Below, piece after piece: positions 26,567 to 35,453 of a stretch of DNA of 64,000 nucleotides (its first letter is position 1; every line of letters begins with the position of its first letter). Source of the DNA: Fibrobacter sp. (lineage in GTDB: Bacteria > Fibrobacterota > Fibrobacteria > Fibrobacterales > Fibrobacteraceae). Under the pieces are notes generated by a model. The model ran no database searches and was not told the DNA's origin. It was given only the letters and a program-made list of their open reading frames with translations. The stretch is from positions 1 to 64,000 of the forward strand of contig JAFXRC010000053.1 of NCBI GenBank assembly GCA_017526585.1, in the 5' to 3' direction. A program made the position numbers and the translations under genes.

Positions 26567-26970
26567 TATTCCGCCTGAGCAGCAATCGAGACCTTTTTCA
26601 CTCCAGCCAAGTTGCACATGTCAATCACCTGCACCAACACGCCCGTTTCGGCACCCTTGTCAGCAATCACCACCGCTTCACGGTCCGGAGCCTTTGCAAG
26701 CGACTGTTTCAGAATATCTTGCAAGCTCGCCAAATCCACCTGGCGTTCGTTCATGTGAATTGTGCCTTCGCGGGTAATGGCAATCAGCAAGTTCTCCTTT
26801 TCGAGCTGGCTTGCAGACTGTGCCTGCGGCTTAGTCACGTCAACACCTGTTTCACGCGTAAACGAAGACGTCACCACAAAGAAAATGAGCAAGATGAACA
26901 CGATATCCATCAGCGGGCCCATTTCGATGCCCATGTCTTTCTGCTTTCTTCTCGGCAAATTGAATTCCAT
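26566..26970 (-). CDS. ExbD/TolR-family proton-channel subunit
   Basis: 134 aa. A single N-terminal helix PLMDIVFILLIFFVVTSSF carries the conserved Asp of the ExbD/TolR proton path (MDIVFILL); the C-terminal periplasmic domain includes VVIADKGAETGVLVQVIDMCNLAGVKKVSIA, typical of the family. Encoded 2 bp after the ExbB gene and overlapping the TonB gene. Confidence 0.92.
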   Translation of the reverse strand: MEFNLPRRKQKDMGIEMGPLMDIVFILLIFFVVTSSFTRETGVDVTKPQAQSASQLEKENLLIAITREGTIHMNERQVDLASLQDILKQSLAKAPDREAVVIADKGAETGVLVQVIDMCNLAGVKKVSIAAQAE

Positions 26971-26972
26971 AA

Positions 26973-27656
26973 CTAGCCTTCAGCCTTTTCCACAAAATAG
27001 TTTTCAATCACAGTCGCGCCGAGTTCCATCTTCTGGCGCAAAATTTCAACACGTTCATCCAAGCGCTGTTTCAAAAGCGTAAGCGGGAACGCCACCAGAA
27101 GTCCACTCTGCGTCGAAATCAGCGCTTCGGAAATGCCATCGGCCATGAGCACCGGATTCTGGTTTCCGTAAAGCGTAATCACCTCAAAGGTCGAGACCAT
27201 GCCCGTCACGGTTCCAAGCAAACCCAGGAGCGGTGCGGCCGAGGCCATCACAGACACAATGTGGTTTCCTTGTTCCATGTAGCGTACCGTCTTGGCAAGG
27301 CGCACCTGCATGTAGTCGCGGAATCCTTCAGGGTTTTCCTTCGCCACATCAATCGCATAGCTCAGCTCGCGGCCCAAAAGTCCGCCACGCTTGCGGAGCC
27401 TGCGCAAGGCCTTTTCGACGCTCGGAGGTTCTGCATTCTTTTCGTATTCTTCATTACCACCGTTCAAGTCAAGACGCATACGCTTAATGACCCTGTGGAT
27501 GTCGGCACGGAAGAAATCGCTCCCGATACGGAACCAGCTCGAAAACAGGTAGTAGAACCCGATAACGCCCGCCAAGAGAATCGGGAGCATCACCACACCA
27601 CCCGCTTGGTAAGTGTTCTGCAGAGACTCCAGGAATATGTAATGGGTGTTAGACAT
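26973..27656 (-). CDS. ExbB/TolQ/MotA proton-channel protein
   Basis: 227 aa, three-helix ExbB type. The first helix (GGVVMLPILLAGVIGFYYLFSSW) is followed by a cytoplasmic stretch and the paired helices VSVMASAAPLLGLLGTVTGMVSTFEVI and ALISTQSGLLVAFPLTLL, the conserved ExbB pore segments. It lies 6 bp after the larger TtpC-like gene and 2 bp before exbD. Confidence 0.92.
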   Translation of the reverse strand: MSNTHYIFLESLQNTYQAGGVVMLPILLAGVIGFYYLFSSWFRIGSDFFRADIHRVIKRMRLDLNGGNEEYEKNAEPPSVEKALRRLRKRGGLLGRELSYAIDVAKENPEGFRDYMQVRLAKTVRYMEQGNHIVSVMASAAPLLGLLGTVTGMVSTFEVITLYGNQNPVLMADGISEALISTQSGLLVAFPLTLLKQRLDERVEILRQKMELGATVIENYFVEKAEG

Positions 27657-27662
27657 GCCCGC

Positions 27663-29228
27663 TTACTTTTCCTTCCCGAAAATTCTGTTCAACAGCGAGG
27701 TACTCTGCACATACATTTCGCTCGTGACCTTTTCAATTTTTTCGCTCAAGAGGCCGTGCAAAATCATCACCGGGATGGCAATCACAAGACCCGTTTCCGT
27801 CGTCACCAAAGCTTCGGAAATACCGCCAGCCAAAACGCGTGCGTCATTCGTACCCACTTCGGTAATCACGGTAAAGAGCGTAATGATACCGGTCACCGTA
27901 CCGAGCAAGCCAAGCAGCGGAGCAATCGTTCCCATTGCCGCCAAAAGTCCCATACGGCGTTCCAATTTCGGCTGTTCGCGCAGCATCGCTTCTTGCAGCG
28001 AGCGTTCAGCGTCTTCACGCTTGTCGCGGGCACGGTTCAGCACCGCAAACAGCACCATCGAAAGGCTCGTTTCCTTTTTCAGGCAAAGGTTCGCGGCGTC
28101 TTCGTAACGGGATTCTTTGACGAGCGCATTCAGCTTTTTCAAGAAACGGCGGCCCAAATGTCCGCGGAAAGTCAGCACCAAGAAGCGTTCCAAGCAAAGG
28201 AGCAACGCAAAGATCGCCACCAGCATGAGCGGGTACATCACGATACCGCCCTTCTTGAAGAACTCCTTGAACTGTTCTGTTATCGTGAGTTCCTTGGTGT
28301 CGGTAATCGCATTCTTGATAGCCTTATTCTGGAGCACATCCAGCGGAATCACGACGGTCGGCGAAGTGCTTTCTCCAGCGGAACCCGCCTGCACCACCGC
28401 CTGCTTTACATTACCCGCCATTTCGGGCGGGAGCGCAGCATTCCATTCGAACACCTTACCCTGCAAGGCGCCAGAGCGGAGCAATGCCTGCACATCGCCA
28501 TTGTCCTGTGCGACTTCGCCGAGGAACACGGTACCCAAGCGCAAACGGTTCACGTTCACATCGGGGCGGTTCCCCACCTGCGAAGTTTCGCGACCGTAAG
28601 ACTGCGTATAAGTCAGTTCATGACGAATCAGCAAATCATCCATAAAGCCTTGCACAGCACCGATTGTATTCGGGACCTTCTTGTCCGCCTCACCGGCAGC
28701 CTGACGGAGCCTAATCAAGCGACCGTTCATGCCGACCGGATAATCGCCCATCACGTTGCCAAGCGTCTTGTCGATCGAAAGCTTCACCTGCGTATTCAAT
28801 GCATCGTACGCTGATTCTTCGGACTGCGCCTTTTCTTCGGCCTCTTCGGTCAGGCTCTTGCTCGCAGAAACTTCTTCGCTCACGCGACCGAGATCTGTCG
28901 AAAGCTTGGAATAGCGTGCATCAAGTTCACGCGATGCCGCCTGATGTTCCTCGGTCAGCTGGGATTCGGCATAACGCTTGCGCCAGTGTTCGGCTTCAAG
29001 CTTTTCAAGGGAATCTGCCTTCTGCAAGCGAATGCGGGTCAAAGCCTCTACTTCGCGCTGCAAGTTGCGAACTTCGACCGTCTGCAGAGAATCCTTGATT
29101 CGAGCCTGGTCTTCGGCAGTAGACTTTGTTTCGCCCGAATTCGACCACGGCCACGCAAATGCAGAAGATGCCGAGAGGAACAGAACTGCTGCAAAGACAC
29201 CATTACACATTTTCACATTAAACATCAT
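27663..29228 (-). CDS. TtpC-like protein: long periplasmic domain fused to ExbB/MotA channel
   Basis: 521 aa. Signal peptide (AAVLFLSASSAFA) at the N-terminus, ~270 residues of coiled-coil and beta-rich periplasmic sequence (QREVEALTRIRLQKADSLEKLEAEH) and then a C-terminal ExbB-like module (YPLMLVAIFALLLCLERFLVL ... GTIAPLLGLLGTVTGIITLFTVI ... VTTETGLVIAIPVMIL). This layout matches TtpC of Vibrio-type TonB2 systems, in which an extra ExbB-like protein joins TonB/ExbB/ExbD. Its start overlaps the stop of the DUF3450 gene (ATGA). Confidence 0.88.
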   Translation of the reverse strand: MMFNVKMCNGVFAAVLFLSASSAFAWPWSNSGETKSTAEDQARIKDSLQTVEVRNLQREVEALTRIRLQKADSLEKLEAEHWRKRYAESQLTEEHQAASRELDARYSKLSTDLGRVSEEVSASKSLTEEAEEKAQSEESAYDALNTQVKLSIDKTLGNVMGDYPVGMNGRLIRLRQAAGEADKKVPNTIGAVQGFMDDLLIRHELTYTQSYGRETSQVGNRPDVNVNRLRLGTVFLGEVAQDNGDVQALLRSGALQGKVFEWNAALPPEMAGNVKQAVVQAGSAGESTSPTVVIPLDVLQNKAIKNAITDTKELTITEQFKEFFKKGGIVMYPLMLVAIFALLLCLERFLVLTFRGHLGRRFLKKLNALVKESRYEDAANLCLKKETSLSMVLFAVLNRARDKREDAERSLQEAMLREQPKLERRMGLLAAMGTIAPLLGLLGTVTGIITLFTVITEVGTNDARVLAGGISEALVTTETGLVIAIPVMILHGLLSEKIEKVTSEMYVQSTSLLNRIFGKEK

Positions 29229-30061
29229 TTCTCACCCCCCACCACAGAAAGGCTTACAGGCAGCTTCACGACCTGAGGCGGCTTTTTCGCCTGCTTCACA
29301 TCAAGTGCGAGCTTTACCGCAGCGCGTTCCTCCAAATTCAAGTCTTCGTTCCATTCGTAAACGACCTTGCCATCTACAATTTTGCGTACGAGTACTCCGA
29401 AAACGGTGCCATTGTCATCGCTGTAAACCATCCACTGGTTACCAATGCGCAGAATCGCCGCGTTAATGAGTTCTCCGTCTTTACGAGTCAGCGGGCTGTT
29501 GATAATCGCCACTTCATCGCCGAACTTGATCTCTTCGGCAACGAGCGACTTGAGTCGAGAAAAGGCTTCTTCTTCGCTCGCGTTACCGCTTTCGATATCG
29601 CGGGTAAGCGACTTGACGCGATCCAGTCTGCTTTCGCGTTCCCACGGGAGCGTCTGCGCAACTTGCGCCTCTAAACGCTTGCTGATACCTGCGAGTTCTT
29701 CGCGCAGCGCCTTGCGCTTAGACGCCACATTGTCGCTCTTGTTCTTGGCACGGGCCTGCTTGTTGCGTTCCGTCTGGAGTTCGGCAGCCACGTTCTTGAT
29801 TTTGGCATTCAGGGTATCGATTTCGCTACGACGGCGTTCCGTGTCCGCCTTATAGCGGGACTGCAGCGTCTTGTAACGGGAATCGTCCACCTTGAGCATC
29901 GAATCGGTCGAGGCAATCTGGCGGTTCAATTTCTGGATTTCGGAATTCAGCTTATCTTTTTCGAGTTTCAAATCGCGAATTTCAGCATCGCGATCAGCGA
30001 ACGCCACTCCCGCAAGGAGCAGCACGATAAGCGTCAATGGCAATAAATTTAATCGTTTCAT
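29225..30061 (-). CDS. DUF3450 family periplasmic coiled-coil protein
   Basis: About 278 aa from the ATG at 30061 (GGAAAG six bases upstream; an upstream TTG adds only four residues). Signal peptide LNLLPLTLIVLLLAGVAFA. A long coiled coil (RDLKLEKDKLNSEIQKLNRQIASTDS ... AKIKNVAAELQTERNKQ) leads into a beta-rich end with LRIGNQWMVYSDDNGTVFGVL. DUF3450 proteins are regularly the first gene of TtpC-ExbB-ExbD-TonB-TPR operons, as here. A role as an assembly factor is assumed. Confidence 0.85.
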   Translation of the reverse strand: MKRLNLLPLTLIVLLLAGVAFADRDAEIRDLKLEKDKLNSEIQKLNRQIASTDSMLKVDDSRYKTLQSRYKADTERRRSEIDTLNAKIKNVAAELQTERNKQARAKNKSDNVASKRKALREELAGISKRLEAQVAQTLPWERESRLDRVKSLTRDIESGNASEEEAFSRLKSLVAEEIKFGDEVAIINSPLTRKDGELINAAILRIGNQWMVYSDDNGTVFGVLVRKIVDGKVVYEWNEDLNLEERAAVKLALDVKQAKKPPQVVKLPVSLSVVGGEK

Positions 30062-30088
30062 AACTTTCCGCAAAAGGGTTTATTCAAA

Positions 30089-30117
30089 ATTACATAATTA
30101 AAACACCCGGTCACACG
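30089..30117 (-). terminator. Rho-independent terminator of the outer-membrane protein gene
   Basis: Between about 30107 and 30135, on the minus strand, CCCGGTGACAC / GTGTGACCGGG pairs with one G-G mismatch around a TTTTC loop and is followed by TGTTTTAATT; the stem shows a T-run on both sides, so it may work in both directions. Coordinates are approximate within ~20 bp of 30105-30145. Confidence 0.55.
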
Positions 30118-30161
30118 AAAAGTGTCACCGGGCAATCTTTTTTTATTCAAAAAACTTTATT

Positions 30162-31178
30162 CTAGAAAACCCACATGGCGCCGATGGTCGGCACAATGCT
30201 GAAGTTTCCAGTTTCGCTATCCGTATTGGTGTCGACGCGGTTGAAATCGTCGTCTTCATACTTGACAGCCGTTGCCACACCGCAAGCGGCAACCCAACGG
30301 CCACCCACCTTGACAAAGACACCGGCATGTTCCGTAATAGAATAGTTGGCAATCAGGTCGCCACCCAGGGTAAAGCCGACCATGGTTTCGCTGAAGCTCC
30401 TGTCGACCTTGCCGAGTTCTTCGTGGTCAAATTCGTCTACATCGCTTTCAAACATAACGACTTCAAATCCAACGACAGCGAGCATCGACAGGCTGAACTT
30501 GCCGCCAAGACCAGCCGTGTAACCGAGACCGAAGTCAAAGGCACCAAAGTTACCAATCTGCCAATCGTCTTCGGAATTGACGAACTTGATGTTGTCCGTG
30601 ACAGAGCCACCCGTAGAAAGGGAGAGTTCAATGGAGAAGCCGTTTGCGGAAGCACCCACGAAAGTGGCGTTCATACCGTAGTCAATCAGGTCGATCTTCT
30701 TGCCGTGAACCTTGTACTGAGAAACAGGAACCGTCAAGCCGAGGCCGAGCATCGTGTACCAGCTCTTTTCAGCAGGGGCGGCAGCCTGTGCAGCGGAATC
30801 GGCAACCGGAGCAGGTTCTGCAGCGGGTTCAACCGGCGCAGCAACAGCCGTCACCACAGCAGCGGTGTCCGCAGCGGGTTCGGCAGCCGGGGCAGGCTCA
30901 GCGGCAGGAGCAGCTTGTGCAGCGGGCTCAGCAGCAGGTTCTGCGGCAGCCACCGTAGAATCAGCGGCCGGAGCAGGTGCCGCAGCTGTTTCTGCGGCGG
31001 GAGCCGGTGCAGCTTCTGCAGCGGGTGCTGCAGCGGCAGGTTCAGCAGCAGCCGGAGTGGCTACAGCAGGGGCCGCTTCGGCAGGCTGAGTTGCAGCCGG
31101 AGCAGCAGTTTCTTGAGCGAATGCCGCGACGCTAACGAGCACGGCAGCACAGATTGTTTTACGAATATCCATATCCAT
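30162..31178 (-). CDS. Outer-membrane beta-barrel protein with Ala/Pro-rich N-terminal region
   Basis: 338 aa. A signal peptide (TICAAVLVSVAAFA) is followed by ~120 residues of low-complexity Ala/Pro/Glu sequence, then a beta-rich C-terminal domain (YTMLGLGLTVPVSQYKV ... GFSIELSLSTGG ... FSLSMLAVVGFEVV) ending in an aromatic (MWVF), as expected for an outer-membrane barrel. The Ala/Pro region probably spans the periplasm or binds peptidoglycan (inference). Two ATGs, 31178 and 31172, precede DIRK; GAGG upstream gives the second better spacing. A terminator lies downstream. Confidence 0.75.
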   Translation of the reverse strand: MDMDIRKTICAAVLVSVAAFAQETAAPAATQPAEAAPAVATPAAAEPAAAAPAAEAAPAPAAETAAAPAPAADSTVAAAEPAAEPAAQAAPAAEPAPAAEPAADTAAVVTAVAAPVEPAAEPAPVADSAAQAAAPAEKSWYTMLGLGLTVPVSQYKVHGKKIDLIDYGMNATFVGASANGFSIELSLSTGGSVTDNIKFVNSEDDWQIGNFGAFDFGLGYTAGLGGKFSLSMLAVVGFEVVMFESDVDEFDHEELGKVDRSFSETMVGFTLGGDLIANYSITEHAGVFVKVGGRWVAACGVATAVKYEDDDFNRVDTNTDSETGNFSIVPTIGAMWVF

Positions 31179-31261
31179 TCACCTCTTTTTTTATTGTTCT
31201 ATTTTTCCTCTACCACAAAAATAACTTTTGCTTACAAATTTTCAAGAGTGCAATTTCCACT

Positions 31262-32944
31262 TTAGGACGGATCCGGCCAGCCGGTACACACCGGAATCGA
31301 CTCTGAACGCTGTTCGCATATTTTGTTGACTTCTCGCTCCAAAATGCTCGACTTCTGTTCTTCCAAGTAATAGCGGCTCACCAGCGCCGACTGGCACTGT
31401 TCATAGCCCTTGTTCCAGCTGCGGTCGGCACACCAATTCCACAGGTATTCCTTGCAGCCATTCTTTTCGTGGTTTACCATGCACAGTTGGTACATGTCGT
31501 AGCAGTCCGCAATTTTGTTGTTTTCGAAGTTGCTTGCGACGCAGTAGCGTTTGAGACCATCCGCATAGGCATTGTTCTTATCTTCGGCACTGATGTCGTC
31601 GGGCAGGAACACCGACCACTTCGTGGTATCGAGCATCATTGCCGCCTTCACGTTAGAGGCATAGCACGCCTTGGATACAACATATTTCTCTTCCCGATAA
31701 TAAGTGTAGGCATCACTATTGAGCGATTCCAAATCACCGCCTTCCAAACTCACGTCATAGGCATTCAAGCCTGAACAGACAACATCCTGGTAGAGCCTAC
31801 AGCCACGAGAATCCCAGCTGTCCGAGTTATCGCCTTCCGTATTCTCGCAGTTGCGCCATGCAATGTGTTCCAGGTTCACACCGTTTCCATCGACATAGAA
31901 ACGGAATACCGACTTCGCCATTCCGCTAAAGACGCCCATTCCATTCTCGATGTTGGATTCCGGCAGGATTCTCGAATCCGACACAGATTCTTTCACCTTG
32001 CGTTCATAATCATTGTAAGCATCATCCGTCGCATAAAATTCCACGCGGGCATTTCCCAGCGGCAACATCATGTTCATCAGGTAGAGCGTATCGAGCGCAT
32101 TATAATTGCCTACACGGGCGTTCGTCGTGAAGCCTAGATTCTGCTGGCGTTCCAGCGGATCGTGCAGAGCGATTCCCCTATAGCCCATCGAATCTTCTTC
32201 CGTAAAGCCCTTGAACATATTGTTTAGGGTCGTCGCCTGCGACTCCGAATTTTCCATGTCGTAGTCGATGATCGAAATCACGCCGCGCACACTCTTGTCG
32301 TAATCCATCGCACACTTGATGAACTCCATGTCATTGGGGTATTCCAAAAACTTGATATGGATCGTCTTCTTTCCGTCGTTCTCAAACCATTCGTAGCTGC
32401 CATCAGGCTGCGGGACATTCAAGCCCTTCACCTTTACCGCGTTCGGAATCGTCGCCACCGCCTTGTAGGTGGACTTTGCCGCGTGTCCCGCACTGTCCCA
32501 CTCGAAGTAGGCTTCCATTTCGTATTGTTCGCCGACAATTCCGCTAAACAAACTCGACGCTTCAAAGCAGTTCGGATTCTCATCCGAGCCCCACAAGACA
32601 AGCGTCGCATTCGAATCCTTCATACCATCATCGGTATAATGGCCCATGGCTCGATAGCCGAAGTTGCCCTTCACCGTCACACGAGCGCTGTCGTAAAAGG
32701 CGAAGTTGCGCGAAGACGCTTCGTCGAGTTCATAGACCTTCGAAAAACAGATGTACGGGGACTCACCCGACACAATGTAGCCGTAGGTGTAGATGCCCGT
32801 GTAAACTTCACGCTCTTCGGGATAGTATTCCCAGGGACCATGAAAGTCGCAGCCCAACAACGCAACGACCACCGCGCACGAAAAAACGAACCAGGAATGC
32901 GGTCCTTTGAGTGAGTGAGCGAATATGGCGAGCAACTTTTTCAT
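31262..32944 (-). CDS. Large surface lipoprotein of unknown function
   Basis: 560 aa. N-terminal signal with lipobox ALLGC, then a beta-rich domain that starts YTGIYTYGYIVSGESPYICFSKVYELDEAS and includes FSGIVGEQYEMEAYFEWDS and TYKAVATIPNAVKV, which recalls the DUF4249 type of gut-Bacteroidota lipoproteins. The C-terminal third is Cys-rich (CVASNFENNKIADCYDMYQLCMVNHEKNGCKEYLWNWC). SD AAGGA before the ATG. No enzymatic motif recognised. Confidence 0.75.
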   Translation of the reverse strand: MKKLLAIFAHSLKGPHSWFVFSCAVVVALLGCDFHGPWEYYPEEREVYTGIYTYGYIVSGESPYICFSKVYELDEASSRNFAFYDSARVTVKGNFGYRAMGHYTDDGMKDSNATLVLWGSDENPNCFEASSLFSGIVGEQYEMEAYFEWDSAGHAAKSTYKAVATIPNAVKVKGLNVPQPDGSYEWFENDGKKTIHIKFLEYPNDMEFIKCAMDYDKSVRGVISIIDYDMENSESQATTLNNMFKGFTEEDSMGYRGIALHDPLERQQNLGFTTNARVGNYNALDTLYLMNMMLPLGNARVEFYATDDAYNDYERKVKESVSDSRILPESNIENGMGVFSGMAKSVFRFYVDGNGVNLEHIAWRNCENTEGDNSDSWDSRGCRLYQDVVCSGLNAYDVSLEGGDLESLNSDAYTYYREEKYVVSKACYASNVKAAMMLDTTKWSVFLPDDISAEDKNNAYADGLKRYCVASNFENNKIADCYDMYQLCMVNHEKNGCKEYLWNWCADRSWNKGYEQCQSALVSRYYLEEQKSSILEREVNKICEQRSESIPVCTGWPDPS

Positions 32945-33263
32945 CGTTTTCCTTAAATTTACATATTTATAACACCCGACCCCGCCCCAAGTGTCACCCC
33001 AATAGAAGAAAAAAACTTACATGCGGCATAAACGAAGCTCCAGACATTAGTCTGGAGCTGAGTATGCCGGCGAGGGGGCGCTGACTTACGCCAATGCAAT
33101 CTCGGTTCCGCCCCCGAGCTCTCTTTATACCAAAAACACCCCAGCCGAGAGTCGCGGGCAAGCTTGCTTGCCCATGACCGAGGCGCCGTGTTTTGAATTG
33201 ATTCCGTCAATAAAAAACACCCCGCCCTTTCGGACGGGGTGTAAGGAGTGAGTGTGGAGTATC
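32945..33263. other. Gene-poor intergenic stretch with several strong inverted repeats
   Basis: About 320 bp lacks a credible gene. It contains AGCTCCAGAC-ATTA-GTCTGGAGCT (about 33030-33053) nested inside CGGCATA / TATGCCG, a GGGGGC / GCCCCC pair (about 33074 and 33111), and GGGCAAG-CTTG-CTTGCCC (about 33156-33173). The first two could form one two-tier hairpin. The stretch ends with the terminator of the downstream hydrolase gene. It may encode a structured RNA or be a repeat element; I cannot tell which. Confidence 0.5.
33211..33242 (-). terminator. Strong rho-independent terminator of the alpha/beta hydrolase gene
   Basis: ACACCCCG / CGGGGTGT (33217-33242) forms a GC-rich hairpin followed by a T-run on the minus strand (33212-33216), 20 bp past the stop codon at 33264. 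Confidence 0.85.
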
Positions 33264-34610
33264 TTAGAAATTCTTACATTGGCCATTCCACTTGCCATCG
33301 TGGCCGGCGATGTTTCCGTTGATGTACTTGCCGCTGGAGCCTACGAAGTCCGCCTTGCGCCATTCTTCGCCACCGAGATGCCAGCGCATCCAGGCAACCG
33401 TAGCGGCCATGCCGTCCCAGGAACCGGAACCGTGACCGTAACCGCATTCCCTACGTCCAGGGGAAACTTCATAGCATTCGTTGCCCTTGCCACCCGTCAT
33501 CTGGATAAGGCAAGCGGGCGCCTTGACATTTGCGTTGTTGTAATCGTTCTCGGCGTTGCCGCGCTCCATGCCGCCTTCACCGTAGAGGATTGCGATAGTC
33601 CGGTCGGTTGCCACCTTCATGGCACCGGCACCACCCCAGTCTCCGCTGTTGTTGAGGAATGCGGTAAGCACGCGTCTGTCCTTGATGAGGGCCTGTTCAG
33701 ATTCAAGGCCGCCCATAGAGTGGCCCGAGCAACCGACCGTATTCATGTCGAGCTTGCCAAACAGCGGGCTGTTCGAATCCTTGTTCAGCCCATCGAGCCA
33801 GTCGAGAGCCTTGATGGCCTGGGTCGCATTGCCCGGAGATTCCTTGAGGGCAACCACCACGAAACCGTGAGAGGCAAGACGACGAATCATGCCCTCGTAA
33901 GCACTCGGTTTAGTACCACCACCGGGGCCCCATACCACAATGGCATGCTTCTGGTCCGGATTGTCGGTCAAGCGCTTGGGGTACGCGAGGATTCCTTCCC
34001 CATCCCAGCCGGTATTTGTCTTGTACTCGACTTCCATATAGTTCTTTTCTTCTTCCTTGTCGTTCGCAAGGAAAATTTTCGGCACGGCGGGCGCTTCGCT
34101 CGAAGAGGATTCTTCGACAGCGGCTTCACTCGAGCTGGACTGCAGACCCGGATTCACTTCGCCTTCGGAGCTGCTGGAAGCCGGCGTCAGCACCGTATCT
34201 ATCAAACCATGAACAGGTTCGTCGCCACAAGCGTTCGGCAAGCTAGATGCCACACAAGGGTCTGCCCAAGGATCATCCGGATTAACGGCCGGGTCGGTCC
34301 CCTGCTGGGCAGGGTCAGTGGATGGATCAACGACTTCACCCGTCACCGGGTCAACAGTCGGTTCCGTATTAGGATTGATAACTTCGCCAGTCACGGGATC
34401 GACGACAGTCTGAGACGGGTCCGTCACCTGGGAAGAATCTGCCGGATTGTTCGGATTGGCCGGATTATTCAGCTGATCCTGATACTGATCCTGAGCATCG
34501 GCAATTGCGGAATTCACCTTGTCGGCAGCATCTCCGCAGTTTGCGAGAGCCAAGGCGGCACTTACAACAACAACGCCCTTGGCTAAGTTCCTGAAGAACA
34601 TGGATTTCAT
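33264..34610 (-). CDS. Secreted alpha/beta hydrolase lipoprotein (esterase/acetyl-esterase-like)
   Basis: 448 aa. The signal peptide ends ALALANC, a plausible lipobox with unusual Asn at -1. An Asp/Pro-rich region with near-repeats (DPVTGEVINPNTEPTVDPVTGEV) and a polyserine linker (SSSSEGEV, ESSSSEAP) lead to an alpha/beta hydrolase domain: VVWGPGGGTKPSAY (oxyanion region), the nucleophile motif CSGHSMGGLESE near residue 297, and HGSGSWDGMAATVAWMRWHL (probable His part). The fold resembles PET-hydrolase/acetylxylan-esterase-type enzymes. The polyserine linkers are typical of Fibrobacter secreted polysaccharide-acting enzymes. Esterase activity is inference; SD AAGGAG supports the start. Confidence 0.85.
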   Translation of the reverse strand: MKSMFFRNLAKGVVVVSAALALANCGDAADKVNSAIADAQDQYQDQLNNPANPNNPADSSQVTDPSQTVVDPVTGEVINPNTEPTVDPVTGEVVDPSTDPAQQGTDPAVNPDDPWADPCVASSLPNACGDEPVHGLIDTVLTPASSSSEGEVNPGLQSSSSEAAVEESSSSEAPAVPKIFLANDKEEEKNYMEVEYKTNTGWDGEGILAYPKRLTDNPDQKHAIVVWGPGGGTKPSAYEGMIRRLASHGFVVVALKESPGNATQAIKALDWLDGLNKDSNSPLFGKLDMNTVGCSGHSMGGLESEQALIKDRRVLTAFLNNSGDWGGAGAMKVATDRTIAILYGEGGMERGNAENDYNNANVKAPACLIQMTGGKGNECYEVSPGRRECGYGHGSGSWDGMAATVAWMRWHLGGEEWRKADFVGSSGKYINGNIAGHDGKWNGQCKNF

Positions 34611-34808
34611 TTATGACTCCTTATTTTACCAACACCGAAAATAAAGATACCTTGAAAAAAAGGCAAAAAATCATATGCCGCAGGATTTCCTGTGGACAAA
34701 AAGTCCATAAATCAGGCTAAAAAACGCCAATTTTAGACAGTTAATTTATTTGTAATTTATCCATTATGGATGTGGTTATTCTTACACATCATAAAGACGA
34801 AAAAAGAC

Positions 34809-34836
34809 AAAAAAAAGCTGTTGCCGGAACAACAGC
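34809..34836 (-). terminator. Rho-independent terminator of folE
   Basis: GCTGTTG / CAACAGC (34817-34836) with a CCGGAA loop on the plus strand is followed on the minus strand by an 8-9 base T-run (34808-34816). Confidence 0.9.
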
Positions 34837-34867
34837 CACAAATATTTTTACACTAAATAGATTATAA

Positions 34868-35434
34868 TTACCGCGGGGCGTAGATGCGCGACATGAACTC
34901 GGCGCGGGTCTTCTCGTCGGTCTTGAAACGGCCCAGAAGCTGGGTCGTGACCATCGTGGCGCCGGGCTTCTTTACCCCGCGCATGGTCATGCACATGTGC
35001 GATGCCTCGAGCACCACCGCGACTCCCTTCGGGTTCAGTTCCTTCTGGATGAGTTCTGCAATCTGGCGGGTCATGCGTTCCTGGATTTGCGGGAAGCGGG
35101 CGTAGAATTCAACGACGCGCGGAATCTTGGAAAGGCCCACCACGCAGTCGCCCGGAATGTAGGCCACATGCGCCTTGCCCGTAAATGGCAGAAAATGATG
35201 TTCACACATGCTTGCAAATTCGATGTCCGGCACGATGATCATCTCGTCGTACTTCTCGTGAAAGCGGGTCTTGAGAATGTCTTCGGCACGCATCTCGCCC
35301 GAAAGGCCGGTCATGAGTTCTGCATACATCTTCGCGACACGCTTCGGCGTATCGAGCAATCCTTCGCGGTTCGGATTCTCGCCCATGCCGGTGAGAATCA
35401 TCCGGAAGCCGTCTTCCATCATCTTCAAGTTCAT
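34868..35434 (-). CDS. folE: GTP cyclohydrolase I
   Basis: 188 aa; converts GTP to dihydroneopterin triphosphate, the first step of folate/pterin synthesis. Recognisable are [20 protein letters not shown], the Zn ligand region [51 protein letters not shown] and the second Zn ligand [24 protein letters not shown] box lies 7 nt upstream of the ATG on the minus strand, implying a near-leaderless mRNA. Confidence 0.97.
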   Translation of the reverse strand: MNLKMMEDGFRMILTGMGENPNREGLLDTPKRVAKMYAELMTGLSGEMRAEDILKTRFHEKYDEMIIVPDIEFASMCEHHFLPFTGKAHVAYIPGDCVVGLSKIPRVVEFYARFPQIQERMTRQIAELIQKELNPKGVAVVLEASHMCMTMRGVKKPGATMVTTQLLGRFKTDEKTRAEFMSRIYAPR

Positions 35435-35453
35435 GCGGGCAAAGATAGAAAAA

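Noticed and set aside
27261..28814. 517-codon plus-strand open frame over the ExbB genes
   Set aside because: Reverse of well-defined ExbB/TtpC coding sequence; rich in His, Arg and Gln with no domain features.
30754..31089. Ala/Gly-rich plus-strand open frame
   Set aside because: Arises from the complementary strand of the Ala/Pro-rich low-complexity part of the outer-membrane protein.
33021..33175. Possible tRNA or known riboswitch in the structured gap
   Set aside because: No cloverleaf with acceptor stem and no conserved core I know (TPP, cobalamin, c-di-GMP) could be found.
32959..33210. 83-codon minus-strand frame in the gene-free gap
   Set aside because: Starts with TTG without an SD and overlies the inverted-repeat cluster; protein composition is not convincing.
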